Below, one piece after another: positions 24,642-32,550 of a stretch of DNA of 64,000 bases (positions within the stretch are counted from its first letter, which is position 1; every line of letters starts with the position of its first letter). The notes under the pieces were generated by a model, which ran no database searches, was not told where the DNA came from, and was given only the letters and a program-made list of their open reading frames with translations. Position numbers and translations under genes: made by a program. Source of the DNA: Vibrio coralliilyticus ATCC BAA-450 (GTDB taxonomy: Bacteria > Pseudomonadota > Gammaproteobacteria > Enterobacterales > Vibrionaceae); NCBI RefSeq assembly GCF_000176135.1, contig NZ_ACZN01000017.1, positions 744,001 through 808,000 of the forward strand, written 5' to 3'.

Positions 24642-25559
24642 ATGAAAAAATTCCACTTTGATACGATTGCAGAACAAAATGAAATCCTTGGGCTTCGCCC
24701 ACCAGAGCACCCTCTAATTGACGTGATAAAGATAAGTTCAAACAGTGATGATAACCAATTGAACTGCGAAGAGGATATTTCACTTTCTACTAGCTTCTAC
24801 TCGATATCGCTCAAACATATCATTTCTGGTGAGCTCATGTATGGGCGTACGCGGTACGACTGCTCGAATGGCACCATGCTGTTTTTTGCACCTAATCAAG
24901 AGGTATCCGCCAGTGGAATTAAAGTGGATGCGGTAGCTCGAACTATCTGTTTTCACCCAGACTACATTCGTGGCCACAAGCTACAAGATGAGATAAGGAA
25001 ATATCAGTTCTTCAATTATTCTGTCAATGAAGCTCTTCACCTTTCACCAAAGGAAGAGCGACATATGGCAAATATGTTTGATGCACTTGAGCTTGAAAAC
25101 AGCAATAGCCTGGATGCCTTCAGCAAAGAGCTTATTTTGTCACAAATCAGCACCCTACTGATGTATGCCAACCGTTACTATCACCGCCAGTTTTTAATGC
25201 GCAAAGAAGCAGATACATCTGTATACGATAGATTTTCAATGCTATTGGAGGCTCGCTTAGAAGCTGTTGTTCATGAGTCGGCTACAATCCCTGAAGTTGA
25301 AGAACTGGCTCAAGGCATGAAAATGACTAGTCGATACCTAAGTGACGCTCTGAAAGCGGAAACTGGCAAAACAACCAAAGATTGGATTCATTATGCTTTA
25401 ATCGAAAAATCAAAAGATCGCTTGCTTTCAAGTAAGGATTCTGTGGCGACTATCGCGTACGCTCTTGGTTTTGAATATCCGCAATATTTTTCACGTCTGT
25501 TCAAAAACAAGGTAGGGATGACACCATCTGAATATCGAGCAGAAAACATTCGTCATTGA
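24642..25559 (+). CDS. AraC-family transcriptional regulator
   Basis: The 305-residue protein has an N-terminal cupin-like sensor region (about 30-120, including GELMYGRTRYDCSNGTMLFFAP) and two C-terminal AraC HTH motifs (IPEVEELAQGMKMTSRYLSDALKAETGKTTKDWI and VATIAYALGFEYPQYFSRLFKNKVGMTPSEYR). A GAGG site precedes the ATG. It diverges from the hydrolase/DUF2255-like pair, its most likely targets. The ligand is unknown. Confidence 0.9.
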   Translation: MKKFHFDTIAEQNEILGLRPPEHPLIDVIKISSNSDDNQLNCEEDISLSTSFYSISLKHIISGELMYGRTRYDCSNGTMLFFAPNQEVSASGIKVDAVARTICFHPDYIRGHKLQDEIRKYQFFNYSVNEALHLSPKEERHMANMFDALELENSNSLDAFSKELILSQISTLLMYANRYYHRQFLMRKEADTSVYDRFSMLLEARLEAVVHESATIPEVEELAQGMKMTSRYLSDALKAETGKTTKDWIHYALIEKSKDRLLSSKDSVATIAYALGFEYPQYFSRLFKNKVGMTPSEYRAENIRH

Positions 25560-25647
25560 CAGAAAGTTGCACTCAGCAAGAGTTAAAAATTCTTATACTC
25601 GAAAAGACTGCTATCTCTTTTTGCGGGAAACAGTTCATTAATGTTAT

Positions 25648-26538
25648 TTACTCTTGCCAATCGGAAAAATAAGAGACCAAGTAATCTATCGCCATTCTCG
25701 CTTTCTGAGGTAAAAACCGTCGATTCTGATACACAATCCAACTGCTTGAGCCTTTTCCCCAAAATGGTTCCAGAACTGGAGTCAGTTTCCCTTCTTCAAG
25801 CGCATGGTTAAAGCTGCTTTTGGGTAAATACGCGATACCGAGGCCTTGCTCACAAGCTTCAATCACCGCTGTGGAGTTATTGCTGCGCCACCGACCATGA
25901 ACACGGACGGCATTCAGTGGTTTACCTTCATGTTCGAACAGCCAATGATCATTGTTGGCAATAATACAGCTATGTTGCTTTAACTGTTCAGGATGAGTCG
26001 GTTGCCCAAATTGTTCGAGATAGTCACGACTTGCCACGGCGGCCATAGGCCTGTCTGCCAATTTTCTTGCCACTAACCCTGAGTCATTAAGCCGACCATA
26101 GCGAATAGCAAAGTCGATACCGTCTTCAATGAAATTGACCATGCGAGTATTGAAGTCGAGTTCCACCGTCAAGTTTGGATACTTCTTTGCAAACGCCATC
26201 AAAGCCGGCGCTACATAATTCTCCGCAAATGCCCCTGCGGCGCTCACTCGCAGCGTACCACTAAGCTGAATGTGCTGTGAGGAAAGCTGCTCATTCGCAT
26301 GCTGAAGCCCGTTCACCAGCTCTTTGCATTGGCGATAGTAAATTTGCCCGGCATCCGTCAATGACACCATACGCGTCGTTCGGGCAAGCAACGCCACCCC
26401 AACACGCGATTCAAGTCGGGAGACTTGCCGGCTAACGTGACTCGTACTGCATCCCAGCTGCTTCGCCGCAGATGAAAACCCTTGGCTCTCTGCAACCGCA
26501 ACAAACTCATTGATCCCTTCGAAACTGTCCATACTCAC
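25648..26538 (-). CDS. LysR-family transcriptional regulator
   Basis: The 296-residue protein has the LysR HTH at residues 5-45 (INEFVAVAESQGFSSAAKQLGCSTSHVSRQVSRLE) and an effector domain from about 90. The HTH variant SSAAKQLGCSTSHVSRQVSRLE is typical of the large DsdC/CrgA-like LTTR subgroup. It diverges from the DJ-1/PfpI gene at 26650 across 111 bp and probably regulates it. The inducer is unknown, perhaps an electrophile given the target. Confidence 0.92.
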   Translation of the reverse strand: MSMDSFEGINEFVAVAESQGFSSAAKQLGCSTSHVSRQVSRLESRVGVALLARTTRMVSLTDAGQIYYRQCKELVNGLQHANEQLSSQHIQLSGTLRVSAAGAFAENYVAPALMAFAKKYPNLTVELDFNTRMVNFIEDGIDFAIRYGRLNDSGLVARKLADRPMAAVASRDYLEQFGQPTHPEQLKQHSCIIANNDHWLFEHEGKPLNAVRVHGRWRSNNSTAVIEACEQGLGIAYLPKSSFNHALEEGKLTPVLEPFWGKGSSSWIVYQNRRFLPQKARMAIDYLVSYFSDWQE

Positions 26539-26649
26539 CTTTGCTATATGGCAATAATGTTTTGCAGATTACTCATATTATCAATCAAATGATTCACAAT
26601 TAGTATGTGGGTGAACTAAAAATATGAGTCAGCGAGAAAGGATAGAATC

Positions 26650-27321
26650 ATGAAAAAAGTACTAATACCTGTCACTAATCACGCCACACTAGGCAGCACA
26701 GAACAAGCAAATGGCACATACGCGCCAGAACTCACTCACGTGCTTAAAGAGTTAATCAACGCTGGTATTGAATACGATATTGCTTCGATCAAAGGTGGTA
26801 AAGCACCGTTATACGGGACAGATATCGAGGGAGATTACGTCAATGCGGAGATCTTGGCAGATGATGATTTCCTAAATCGTATCAACAACACGATTCCGGT
26901 ATCTCAGCTAAACAGTGACGATTACGATGCCATTTTCTATCCGGGTGGTTTTGGCTTGCTGTCTGATCTTGCCGTCAATAAAGACTTTGCCACGATCGCC
27001 GCTAAACATTATGAAAATGGTGGTGTTGTAGCATCGGTATGTCATGGCCCTGCGGCGCTGCTTCCAATTACACTAAGCAATGGCGAGAAGCTATTGGCTT
27101 CTAAGTCGGTAACAGGCTTCACCCGAGAAGAAGAAATCGACTTCGGCACTATTAACGATATTCCATTCTTACTGGAAGAGTCACTGGCACGAAGTGCAGC
27201 ACGCTTTAGCAAGGTTCAACCTTGGCAAGAGCTTGTCATTGTCGACGAACGTGTCATTACAGGCCAAAACCCAACCAGTGCACACGGTGTAGGCCAAAAG
27301 TTGGTGGAAATTCTAGCTTAA
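26650..27321 (+). CDS. DJ-1/PfpI-family protein (class I glutamine-amidotransferase-like, Hsp31-like)
   Basis: The 223-residue protein has the nucleophile elbow ASVCHGPAAL with Cys131-His132, the acidic helper in the TEQANGTYAPEL segment (Glu18), and IFYPGGFG before it. This is the Hsp31/YDR533-like branch of the DJ-1 superfamily, linked to glyoxalase III or protein deglycation activity. AAGGA precedes the ATG. Divergent transcription from a LysR gene fits an inducible aldehyde-stress function. The activity is a family inference. Confidence 0.88.
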   Translation: MKKVLIPVTNHATLGSTEQANGTYAPELTHVLKELINAGIEYDIASIKGGKAPLYGTDIEGDYVNAEILADDDFLNRINNTIPVSQLNSDDYDAIFYPGGFGLLSDLAVNKDFATIAAKHYENGGVVASVCHGPAALLPITLSNGEKLLASKSVTGFTREEEIDFGTINDIPFLLEESLARSAARFSKVQPWQELVIVDERVITGQNPTSAHGVGQKLVEILA

Positions 27322-27327
27322 TAGATT

Positions 27328-27367
27328 TGGCATCAAGGCATAAATTCCACAGCCTGCCTTGGTGCCA
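27328..27367. terminator. Long stem-loop between convergent genes
   Basis: TGGCATCAAGGCA (27328-27340) pairs with TGCCTTGGTGCCA (27355-27367) with one G-T wobble, around a 14-nt loop. It fills the gap between the DJ-1 gene and the convergent HxlR gene. The T-tract is poor, so it may end both transcripts only partly. Confidence 0.55.
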
Positions 27368-27373
27368 GCTCTT

Positions 27374-27757
27374 CTATGCATTTCTCTCGTCGTAAGCTTT
27401 GCGTGCACGTTCAATATCCTGCCTATGGTCATCAGCCCACGAGACTAATTGATAAAGAGGCTTAACTAGCTCTCGTCCCATCTCCGTCAGGCAGTATTCT
27501 ACTTTTACCGGTACTTCGGGGTAGACCGTTCTATTCACATAGCCCTCTCGCTCTAAATCTCTCAATGTTTGAGTCAGCATCCGTTGAGATATGCCTTCAA
27601 TCCTTGATTTTAAAGAGTTGAACCGATCTTCCCCATCCACCAACGCAAACAAAATCAAGAGCGACCACTTGTCACCGATTTGCGAAACCACATTGCGCAC
27701 CGCGCAATCTTCATTGTTATGAAAAACACGTCTTTCAGCTTTAGCTTGTTCAGCCAT
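27374..27757 (-). CDS. HxlR-family transcriptional regulator
   Basis: The 127-residue winged-helix protein contains CAVRNVVSQIGDKWSLLILFALVDGEDRFNSLKSRIEGISQRMLTQ in its first half, the HxlR signature, including a cysteine in CAVRNV that many family members use for redox or electrophile sensing. It diverges from the SnoaL-like gene at 27907, its likely target. The region between carries two TAGGTTAC direct repeats. The effector is unknown. Confidence 0.92.
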   Translation of the reverse strand: MAEQAKAERRVFHNNEDCAVRNVVSQIGDKWSLLILFALVDGEDRFNSLKSRIEGISQRMLTQTLRDLEREGYVNRTVYPEVPVKVEYCLTEMGRELVKPLYQLVSWADDHRQDIERARKAYDERNA

Positions 27758-27789
27758 TTTTTACCCCTTATCCAACCCTAAGCGCCGCA

Positions 27790-27846
27790 TAGGTTACCAA
27801 AATGTGCCTAGCGAACGCGAAAGTGCCTTCTTGTTATGTAGGTTAC
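27790..27846. promoter_or_regulatory. TAGGTTAC direct repeats in the HxlR intergenic region
   Basis: GTTAC-containing repeats TAGGTTAC occur just after the HxlR start (from 27790) and again from 27839, 49 bp apart. HxlR-type repressors commonly bind GTAxxTAC-like sequences. This is a motif observation only. Confidence 0.35.
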
Positions 27847-27906
27847 TATTAATTACTATAATGATCAATATATACCTAAACAACAATAAGTACCTTGGAG
27901 AGAGCT

Positions 27907-28449
27907 ATGCTAAAACTAATCACATCCACTATTCTTTTGCTATTAACTACAACGAGTTATGCGCAATCATCAGACAACTTAACGATTGACCTACAAAAGT
28001 TACAGAAACCAAATTGGACTGAGCAGGAGCTGGCCAACGCCGAATTGATTACCGATTTTGTGCAGAACTTAATGAATGACCATAACTTTGATTATGTTCT
28101 GGAACACTACAACGACAGTGCCTATACACAACACAATCGTAACTTGCCTGACAAAGTGACAGGTTTGGTTGGCTTCCTGAAAGAGTTCGTGGAGGATTAC
28201 CCTGATTACACCTACGACGTAAAACATATCTATGTGGATGGTGACTACGTGATTTTCCATTCACATGCCACTTTGGATAAAGAAGACCGAGGGAACGACG
28301 AGAAAGGCATGAATATCATCGATACGTGGCGAATAGAAGATGGCAGAATCGTTGAACACTGGGATTCAATCCAAGCGCTCGACTTCTCGATGAGACTTTA
28401 TTCTCTGCTTAGTGGTGGTGATATCCAGAATGCCAATGGAGTGTATTAA
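27907..28449 (+). CDS. Secreted SnoaL/NTF2-like protein
   Basis: From ATG 27907 (Shine-Dalgarno TTGGAGAG in front) the protein has a Sec signal peptide, MLKLITSTILLLLTTTSYA, with likely cleavage after A19. The mature part (about 160 residues) is an NTF2/SnoaL-like fold: ELITDFVQNLMNDHNFDYVLEHYNDSAYTQHN, then FHSHATLDKEDRG and IDTWRIEDGRIVEHWDSIQ. This group (COG4922-like) includes predicted periplasmic proteins of unknown function. It diverges from the HxlR gene. No catalytic role can be claimed. A GGGGCGA/TCGCCCC hairpin lies at 28467-28483 after the stop. Confidence 0.8.
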   Translation: MLKLITSTILLLLTTTSYAQSSDNLTIDLQKLQKPNWTEQELANAELITDFVQNLMNDHNFDYVLEHYNDSAYTQHNRNLPDKVTGLVGFLKEFVEDYPDYTYDVKHIYVDGDYVIFHSHATLDKEDRGNDEKGMNIIDTWRIEDGRIVEHWDSIQALDFSMRLYSLLSGGDIQNANGVY

Positions 28450-28829
28450 GCCCAAAATCGGTCAAAGGGGCGACTCTCGCCCCAACTCCACATCAACGTC
28501 AAAATTAACGCTACTATTACAAAAATTAGTGAGCACATTCGCTTAAATTTTAGCGCTATTGATACAGCAGTTAGTGACTATTTCCCCCAACTCAAACCCA
28601 TCTCAATTTTTTGACTTTGCTCCACAACATTCAGATAAAAATAGCGATATCGGCCTTTTTTAAACGCCAGTTTTAAAAAACATGATCAACTTAACCTATT
28701 GTTTTTATTTAATTTATATGAACATTAAAACAAATACACCCATTTGCGTCATTGACAACAATCATTAAGCTTCACATCATGAAAATGATTACTATTTTCA
28801 TTTTAATGAGACTGTAGGACGACAAACTC
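28450..28829. other. Intergenic control region before the siderophore locus
   Basis: This 380-bp gap contains the hairpin at 28467-28483, an AT-rich stretch, and the Fur box at 28781-28799. No ORF of any quality lies in it. It forms the left boundary of the siderophore locus. Confidence 0.5.
28781..28799 (+). promoter_or_regulatory. Fur box upstream of dahP
   Basis: GAAAATGATTACTATTTTC matches the 19-bp Fur consensus at 14 positions and is itself nearly palindromic. It lies 30 bp before the dahP start, so it would block the promoter when iron is plentiful. Confidence 0.72.
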
Positions 28830-29894
28830 ATGTCAATGCTCTCTAACATTTTCCATGCTAAATCATTCACCCCTTTGCCTAGTTTCAAAGAAATCCGCTC
28901 TCCGATAGGCATGTCGCAACGCCGCTTCATTCATCAACAGAGGGAACAAATTCAACAAATATTGGAAGGACGAGACCCGCGGTTACTGGTGATTGTCGGT
29001 CCATGCTCAATTCACGACCCAAATGCTGCGCTGGAGTACGCCAATAAGCTGGCCGCCATTCAACGAGAATTTGCTCCGACACTCAAAATAGTCATGCGAA
29101 CCTACTTCGAAAAACCTCGAACCCGAGTAGGCTGGAAGGGGTTCGTTGTTGACCCAGATCTTGATGGACAACACAACATCGCGCAAGGTATCAAACTTAC
29201 CCGTGAACTACTGGCATCCATTCTAGATCTCCAGCTTCCAACTGCGACTGAATTTCTCGACCCCAATTTTGCCCCTTATTTTGCCGATATGATTTGTTGG
29301 GGAGCGATTGGCGCAAGAACAACAGAATCCCAGCCTCATCGCCAGTTGGTATCGGGGCTGCGTTGCCCCGTAGGCTTTAAGAACAGCACCGACGGTAACA
29401 TTGATATTGCAGTCGATGCGATTCACGCTTCTCGTATGCCACATTCTTTCATTCAGTGCGGTGATGATGGCACTCACGTCGTCGTACACTCTGAAGGCAA
29501 CCAACATGGTCACTTGATTCTACGTGGAGGCCACTCACCTAACTACGCGCAATCACACATTCAAGCCGCGGCTTCCACGTTAAAACGTAACGACCTCGCA
29601 GCTAAGTTGGTGGTCGATTTTAGCCATGGCAACAGCCAAAAAGTTGCCCAAAACCAGCTCAAGGTCGCTGATGATATTGCTGAACAACTTCGAGCAGGCG
29701 ATGACTATATCGCAGGAGTGATGTGCGAAAGTTTCCTGCAAAGCGGACAGCAATCGGTGCACCAAAGACCATTCAATTACGGTCAGTCAATCACTGACGA
29801 GTGTCTGAATTGGCAAGATACCGTTCACTTACTGCGTGTTTTACACCATGCGTGTCTTGACAGAATGAAGCTCCGCCAACCCGCCACAGCGTAA
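28830..29894 (+). CDS. dahP: 3-deoxy-7-phosphoheptulonate (DAHP) synthase, class I
   Basis: The 354-residue protein has the AroF/G/H signature: IVGPCSIHDP at residues 54-63, KIVMRTYFEKPRTRVGWKGF at about 85-104, GARTTESQPHRQLVSGL, HSEGNQHGHLILRGG, VDFSHGNSQK and GVMCESFLQSGQQ with the metal ligands. It condenses phosphoenolpyruvate and erythrose-4-phosphate at the head of the shikimate pathway. Sitting behind a Fur box at the start of the siderophore locus, it is expected to raise chorismate supply for salicylate under iron starvation. A dahP gene in this position is known from piscibactin loci. Whether it is feedback-inhibited by aromatic amino acids cannot be told from the sequence. Confidence 0.92.
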   Translation: MSMLSNIFHAKSFTPLPSFKEIRSPIGMSQRRFIHQQREQIQQILEGRDPRLLVIVGPCSIHDPNAALEYANKLAAIQREFAPTLKIVMRTYFEKPRTRVGWKGFVVDPDLDGQHNIAQGIKLTRELLASILDLQLPTATEFLDPNFAPYFADMICWGAIGARTTESQPHRQLVSGLRCPVGFKNSTDGNIDIAVDAIHASRMPHSFIQCGDDGTHVVVHSEGNQHGHLILRGGHSPNYAQSHIQAAASTLKRNDLAAKLVVDFSHGNSQKVAQNQLKVADDIAEQLRAGDDYIAGVMCESFLQSGQQSVHQRPFNYGQSITDECLNWQDTVHLLRVLHHACLDRMKLRQPATA

Positions 29895-30179
29895 TGCTCA
29901 TCTGGGGTTAAACGACAAAACACGATCGATGAAGAGGGAAAGACTACTCAATTTCGGTGCAAAGAGGAAAGAAATGGCTTCCGATCCGAGTAGACAGAAA
30001 CCGAGTGGCTCAACAGAATGGAGCTCTCGTTTATAAAACCAATAATACGAGCCAAAGAATAAAATAATAATATGAGACAACGCGTGGAAAATGAACACTT
30101 TATCGTGTGGCCCGCTTCTCAATACTCCAATGAAACATGTGTGCATTAGCTGACTAAGCCGTATTGAAGGGTACCAACT

Positions 30180-31160
30180 ATGAACTGCGTTGACTCAAAA
30201 TTTCAATCTAATTGCTCAGGTGCAGCCACACCGCGCGCAAACAGTGAAGCTTCACGCTCACCGATAAAACCAACCTGTCACTCATTCGGCGGATGTTTAG
30301 GATGTCAAATCCATACCTTATCGGGGTATGGAGGTTGCACAGCCTATGAAGCCCAACCCGTGGAACCAACCTGCTGCCTGCGCATATTAACTGTTGTGCG
30401 CGGTGAACGATTATTTTGGCACAATGGCCAGGATCAACCGCTTGAACTGGAACCGGGCAAGAGTGTTCTGATCTTATCCACCAACAAATTCAATGATGTA
30501 TTTATAAGTGCAGAAGAAACCTTTGTTGAGATCGCCGATATCCGATTTGAGTGCCACTACTTAGGCAAGATTCATCACCAGATTCAAGAAGTGCTCAAGA
30601 ATCGTATCCTTGAACCTTTAGCTGAAAATCGACCTTGGATCTTTGATACAAGCTTTGATATTCAACGCTTTCTCAGTCAACTCGATGTGAATGACACAAG
30701 CCATTCTTCAGATGCAACGACACACTTGTACACCGTGTCCCAAGCCTACCAGTGTTTGTCGAAGCTTCTGAATCAATTGGACATGATTCAACCGAACAAA
30801 AAGCCTGAAGAATGCGCGTGTTTATCCAGCCGGACTCTAAACAAAATCCGTAAAGCACACACTTTGATCGAGCATGAGCCAGGGAAAAACTGGAGTATCG
30901 CAGAACTGTGCAAAGAAGTGGGTACCAATGAAACGAGTTTCAAGCGAGGTTTTAAGTTACTTTTCAATACAACGTTCTCCAAGCGGCTGCAACAAACACG
31001 AATGGATATCGCGGCAACAGAACTCGAATTCACTGATCAACCGATCATAGATATTGTTTACAAAGTTGGCTATTCAAGCCCTTCTCATTTTACCAAACTG
31101 TTTAAACAACATTTTGGACAAAACCCTCTTCAATATCGTAAGTGCCGTCAGCGAGCCTGA
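30180..31160 (+). CDS. araC1: AraC-family regulator with cysteine-rich N-terminus (AraC1)
   Basis: The 326-residue protein ends in two AraC HTH motifs (WSIAELCKEVGTNETSFKRGFKLLFNTTFSKRLQ and IIDIVYKVGYSSPSHFTKLFKQHFGQNPLQYR). Its N-terminal 66 residues hold eight cysteines (3, 12, 33, 39, 42, 53, 65, 66), including C-x5-C-x2-C-x10-C, which is unusual for YbtA-type siderophore sensors and could bind metal or an Fe-S cluster. It is the first of two tandem AraC genes preceding the receptor, as in piscibactin loci. The 285 bp before it contain no recognisable promoter or Fur box. The Shine-Dalgarno (AAGGGT) is moderate. Confidence 0.85.
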   Translation: MNCVDSKFQSNCSGAATPRANSEASRSPIKPTCHSFGGCLGCQIHTLSGYGGCTAYEAQPVEPTCCLRILTVVRGERLFWHNGQDQPLELEPGKSVLILSTNKFNDVFISAEETFVEIADIRFECHYLGKIHHQIQEVLKNRILEPLAENRPWIFDTSFDIQRFLSQLDVNDTSHSSDATTHLYTVSQAYQCLSKLLNQLDMIQPNKKPEECACLSSRTLNKIRKAHTLIEHEPGKNWSIAELCKEVGTNETSFKRGFKLLFNTTFSKRLQQTRMDIAATELEFTDQPIIDIVYKVGYSSPSHFTKLFKQHFGQNPLQYRKCRQRA

Positions 31161-31278
31161 TATTACCGTTCTGTCTTTCCCTCTGGTAGCAAGTTGAGAC
31201 CAGCCCCCGGTGCGCGCTGGGGGACTTTTTCCTAGAGCCTTTGGACTAATGCAAGAATAGACATAACGCCCACCCAAT

Positions 31279-31297
31279 GATAATGTTTCTCATTATC
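31279..31297 (+). promoter_or_regulatory. Strong Fur box upstream of araC2
   Basis: GATAATGTTTCTCATTATC matches the 19-bp Fur consensus at 16 positions and has perfect outer arms GATAATG/CATTATC. It ends 23 bp before the araC2 start, where Fur would shut off the promoter that drives araC2 and probably the structural genes beyond. Confidence 0.85.
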
Positions 31298-31320
31298 AAA
31301 AAATAATTATTAATAAAACT

Positions 31321-32292
31321 ATGGCTTACTACCGTCTTCCTTTCCACTTAGATCTCATGGAGGAGTCTATCCAAACCAATGGCAACATTGTGTTTAAGCA
31401 CCCTAGCTGTGAGTTTTCTCTAAGGTGTAATCAGCTTAATGATGACATTGTACTGAGTGAGTTTCACGGCAACTTTTGCTCCCCAACTCAGCTAGATACA
31501 CCAGATAAAACGGAATACGATTCCGTCACCATCATGCTCAATCTGGGCAATGCGGTTTACTATCATATAGACAGTTTGGCCACACCTCGTATCCTCCCCA
31601 GCCAAGCATTAGCCTTATGTTACTCCGATGCGAGAACAGGCATGTGCCGCTATCAACCTCAGGAGACACGACTCTTTGCAATACAGATGCCGAGAAAAGT
31701 CTTGATGGAATATCTGGATGTCATGCAAATCGGCAACCACATTCAAGATAAGCTTCGAAACAGGGAGCCATTTCTGCTAATGAAGCCCGCAACAGAGGTC
31801 TTCAGACGGTTTGCTGCTCGCCTATCTTTACCTTCTGCGCCAAATGACACATTGCACCACCATTTGTCCTACTCCTTCATGACGGATGCGACCCGATACC
31901 TGATTGCAGATGATGGAGTCCGACGTACGCGTATAGACAGCTGCAATGGTCTGGAAAAAGCCATTGATATTCTCGATAAAGAATACATGGTGCCAACAAC
32001 TATCACACAGTTAGCTCACCGGATTGGCACTAACGAAACATCACTCAAGCAGTGGTTCCGTAAAGAGCTAAACACCACAGTACATCAATACATCGTTCAG
32101 CAACGCATGGCTAAAGCCGCCGAGTTATTAAGTATGAGTACTTTATCCATCTCACATGTTGCGCAAGAAGTGGGTTATGCCAATCATGGTCATTTTGCCG
32201 CAGCATTTAAAAAAGAGTTTGGCTGTGCGCCCTCAGCTTACCCTTCATCGCCAAAGTCCCCTCTCTACCGTGTCACCACACCATGTAAGTAA
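31321..32292 (+). CDS. araC2: AraC-family regulator, YbtA-like (AraC2)
   Basis: The 323-residue protein matches YbtA (about 319 aa) in length and in its C-terminal AraC HTH pair (TTITQLAHRIGTNETSLKQWFRKELNTTVHQYIVQQRM and ISHVAQEVGYANHGHFAAAFKKEFGCAPSAY). The N-terminal half is the siderophore-responsive domain of this group. YbtA activates the receptor and synthase genes and represses itself. Here the gene sits directly before frpA behind a strong Fur box, so it is the likely iron-siderophore switch. ATG 31321 has no clear Shine-Dalgarno, and an ATG at 31357 is a possible alternative. Confidence 0.88.
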   Translation: MAYYRLPFHLDLMEESIQTNGNIVFKHPSCEFSLRCNQLNDDIVLSEFHGNFCSPTQLDTPDKTEYDSVTIMLNLGNAVYYHIDSLATPRILPSQALALCYSDARTGMCRYQPQETRLFAIQMPRKVLMEYLDVMQIGNHIQDKLRNREPFLLMKPATEVFRRFAARLSLPSAPNDTLHHHLSYSFMTDATRYLIADDGVRRTRIDSCNGLEKAIDILDKEYMVPTTITQLAHRIGTNETSLKQWFRKELNTTVHQYIVQQRMAKAAELLSMSTLSISHVAQEVGYANHGHFAAAFKKEFGCAPSAYPSSPKSPLYRVTTPCK

Positions 32293-32448
32293 CTCTTAAC
32301 ACAATACGGCAGACTGTTTGAATTCCAAAAATCCATTAAAAAGAGCTAAAAAAAATATCATTAAATACAAAAACTTAAATCAATAAGATCGAGAGAGGTA
32401 GCGTTCATCTGAAATCAATCTCGTTTGAATTTTACTTATTAATCATCG

Positions 32449-32473
32449 AAAACGCCCATTCGCGCGTTTTTTT
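32449..32473 (+). terminator. Possible terminator or attenuator between araC2 and frpA
   Basis: AAAACGC (32449-32455) pairs with GCGTTTT (32464-32470) and continues into a T-run to 32473. It lies 78 bp before frpA. It could end the araC2 transcript, leaving frpA and the synthases to a separate promoter. The stem is short, so confidence is modest. AAATCAAT repeats at 32377 and 32412 in the same gap are possible AraC sites. Confidence 0.45.
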
Positions 32474-32550
32474 CCCCTGATTGAGTTAGCGCCTCGGCGA
32501 TGAGATTTGCACCATAGACGATAAAATCATAAATAGAAGGATTCCGTAAG

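Noticed and set aside
29898..30146. 82-residue minus-strand frame between dahP and araC1
   Set aside because: No Shine-Dalgarno, no domain, and it lies in a control region; most likely chance.
31074..31277. Minus-strand frame over the end of araC1
   Set aside because: It is a shadow of the araC1 coding strand with no independent support.
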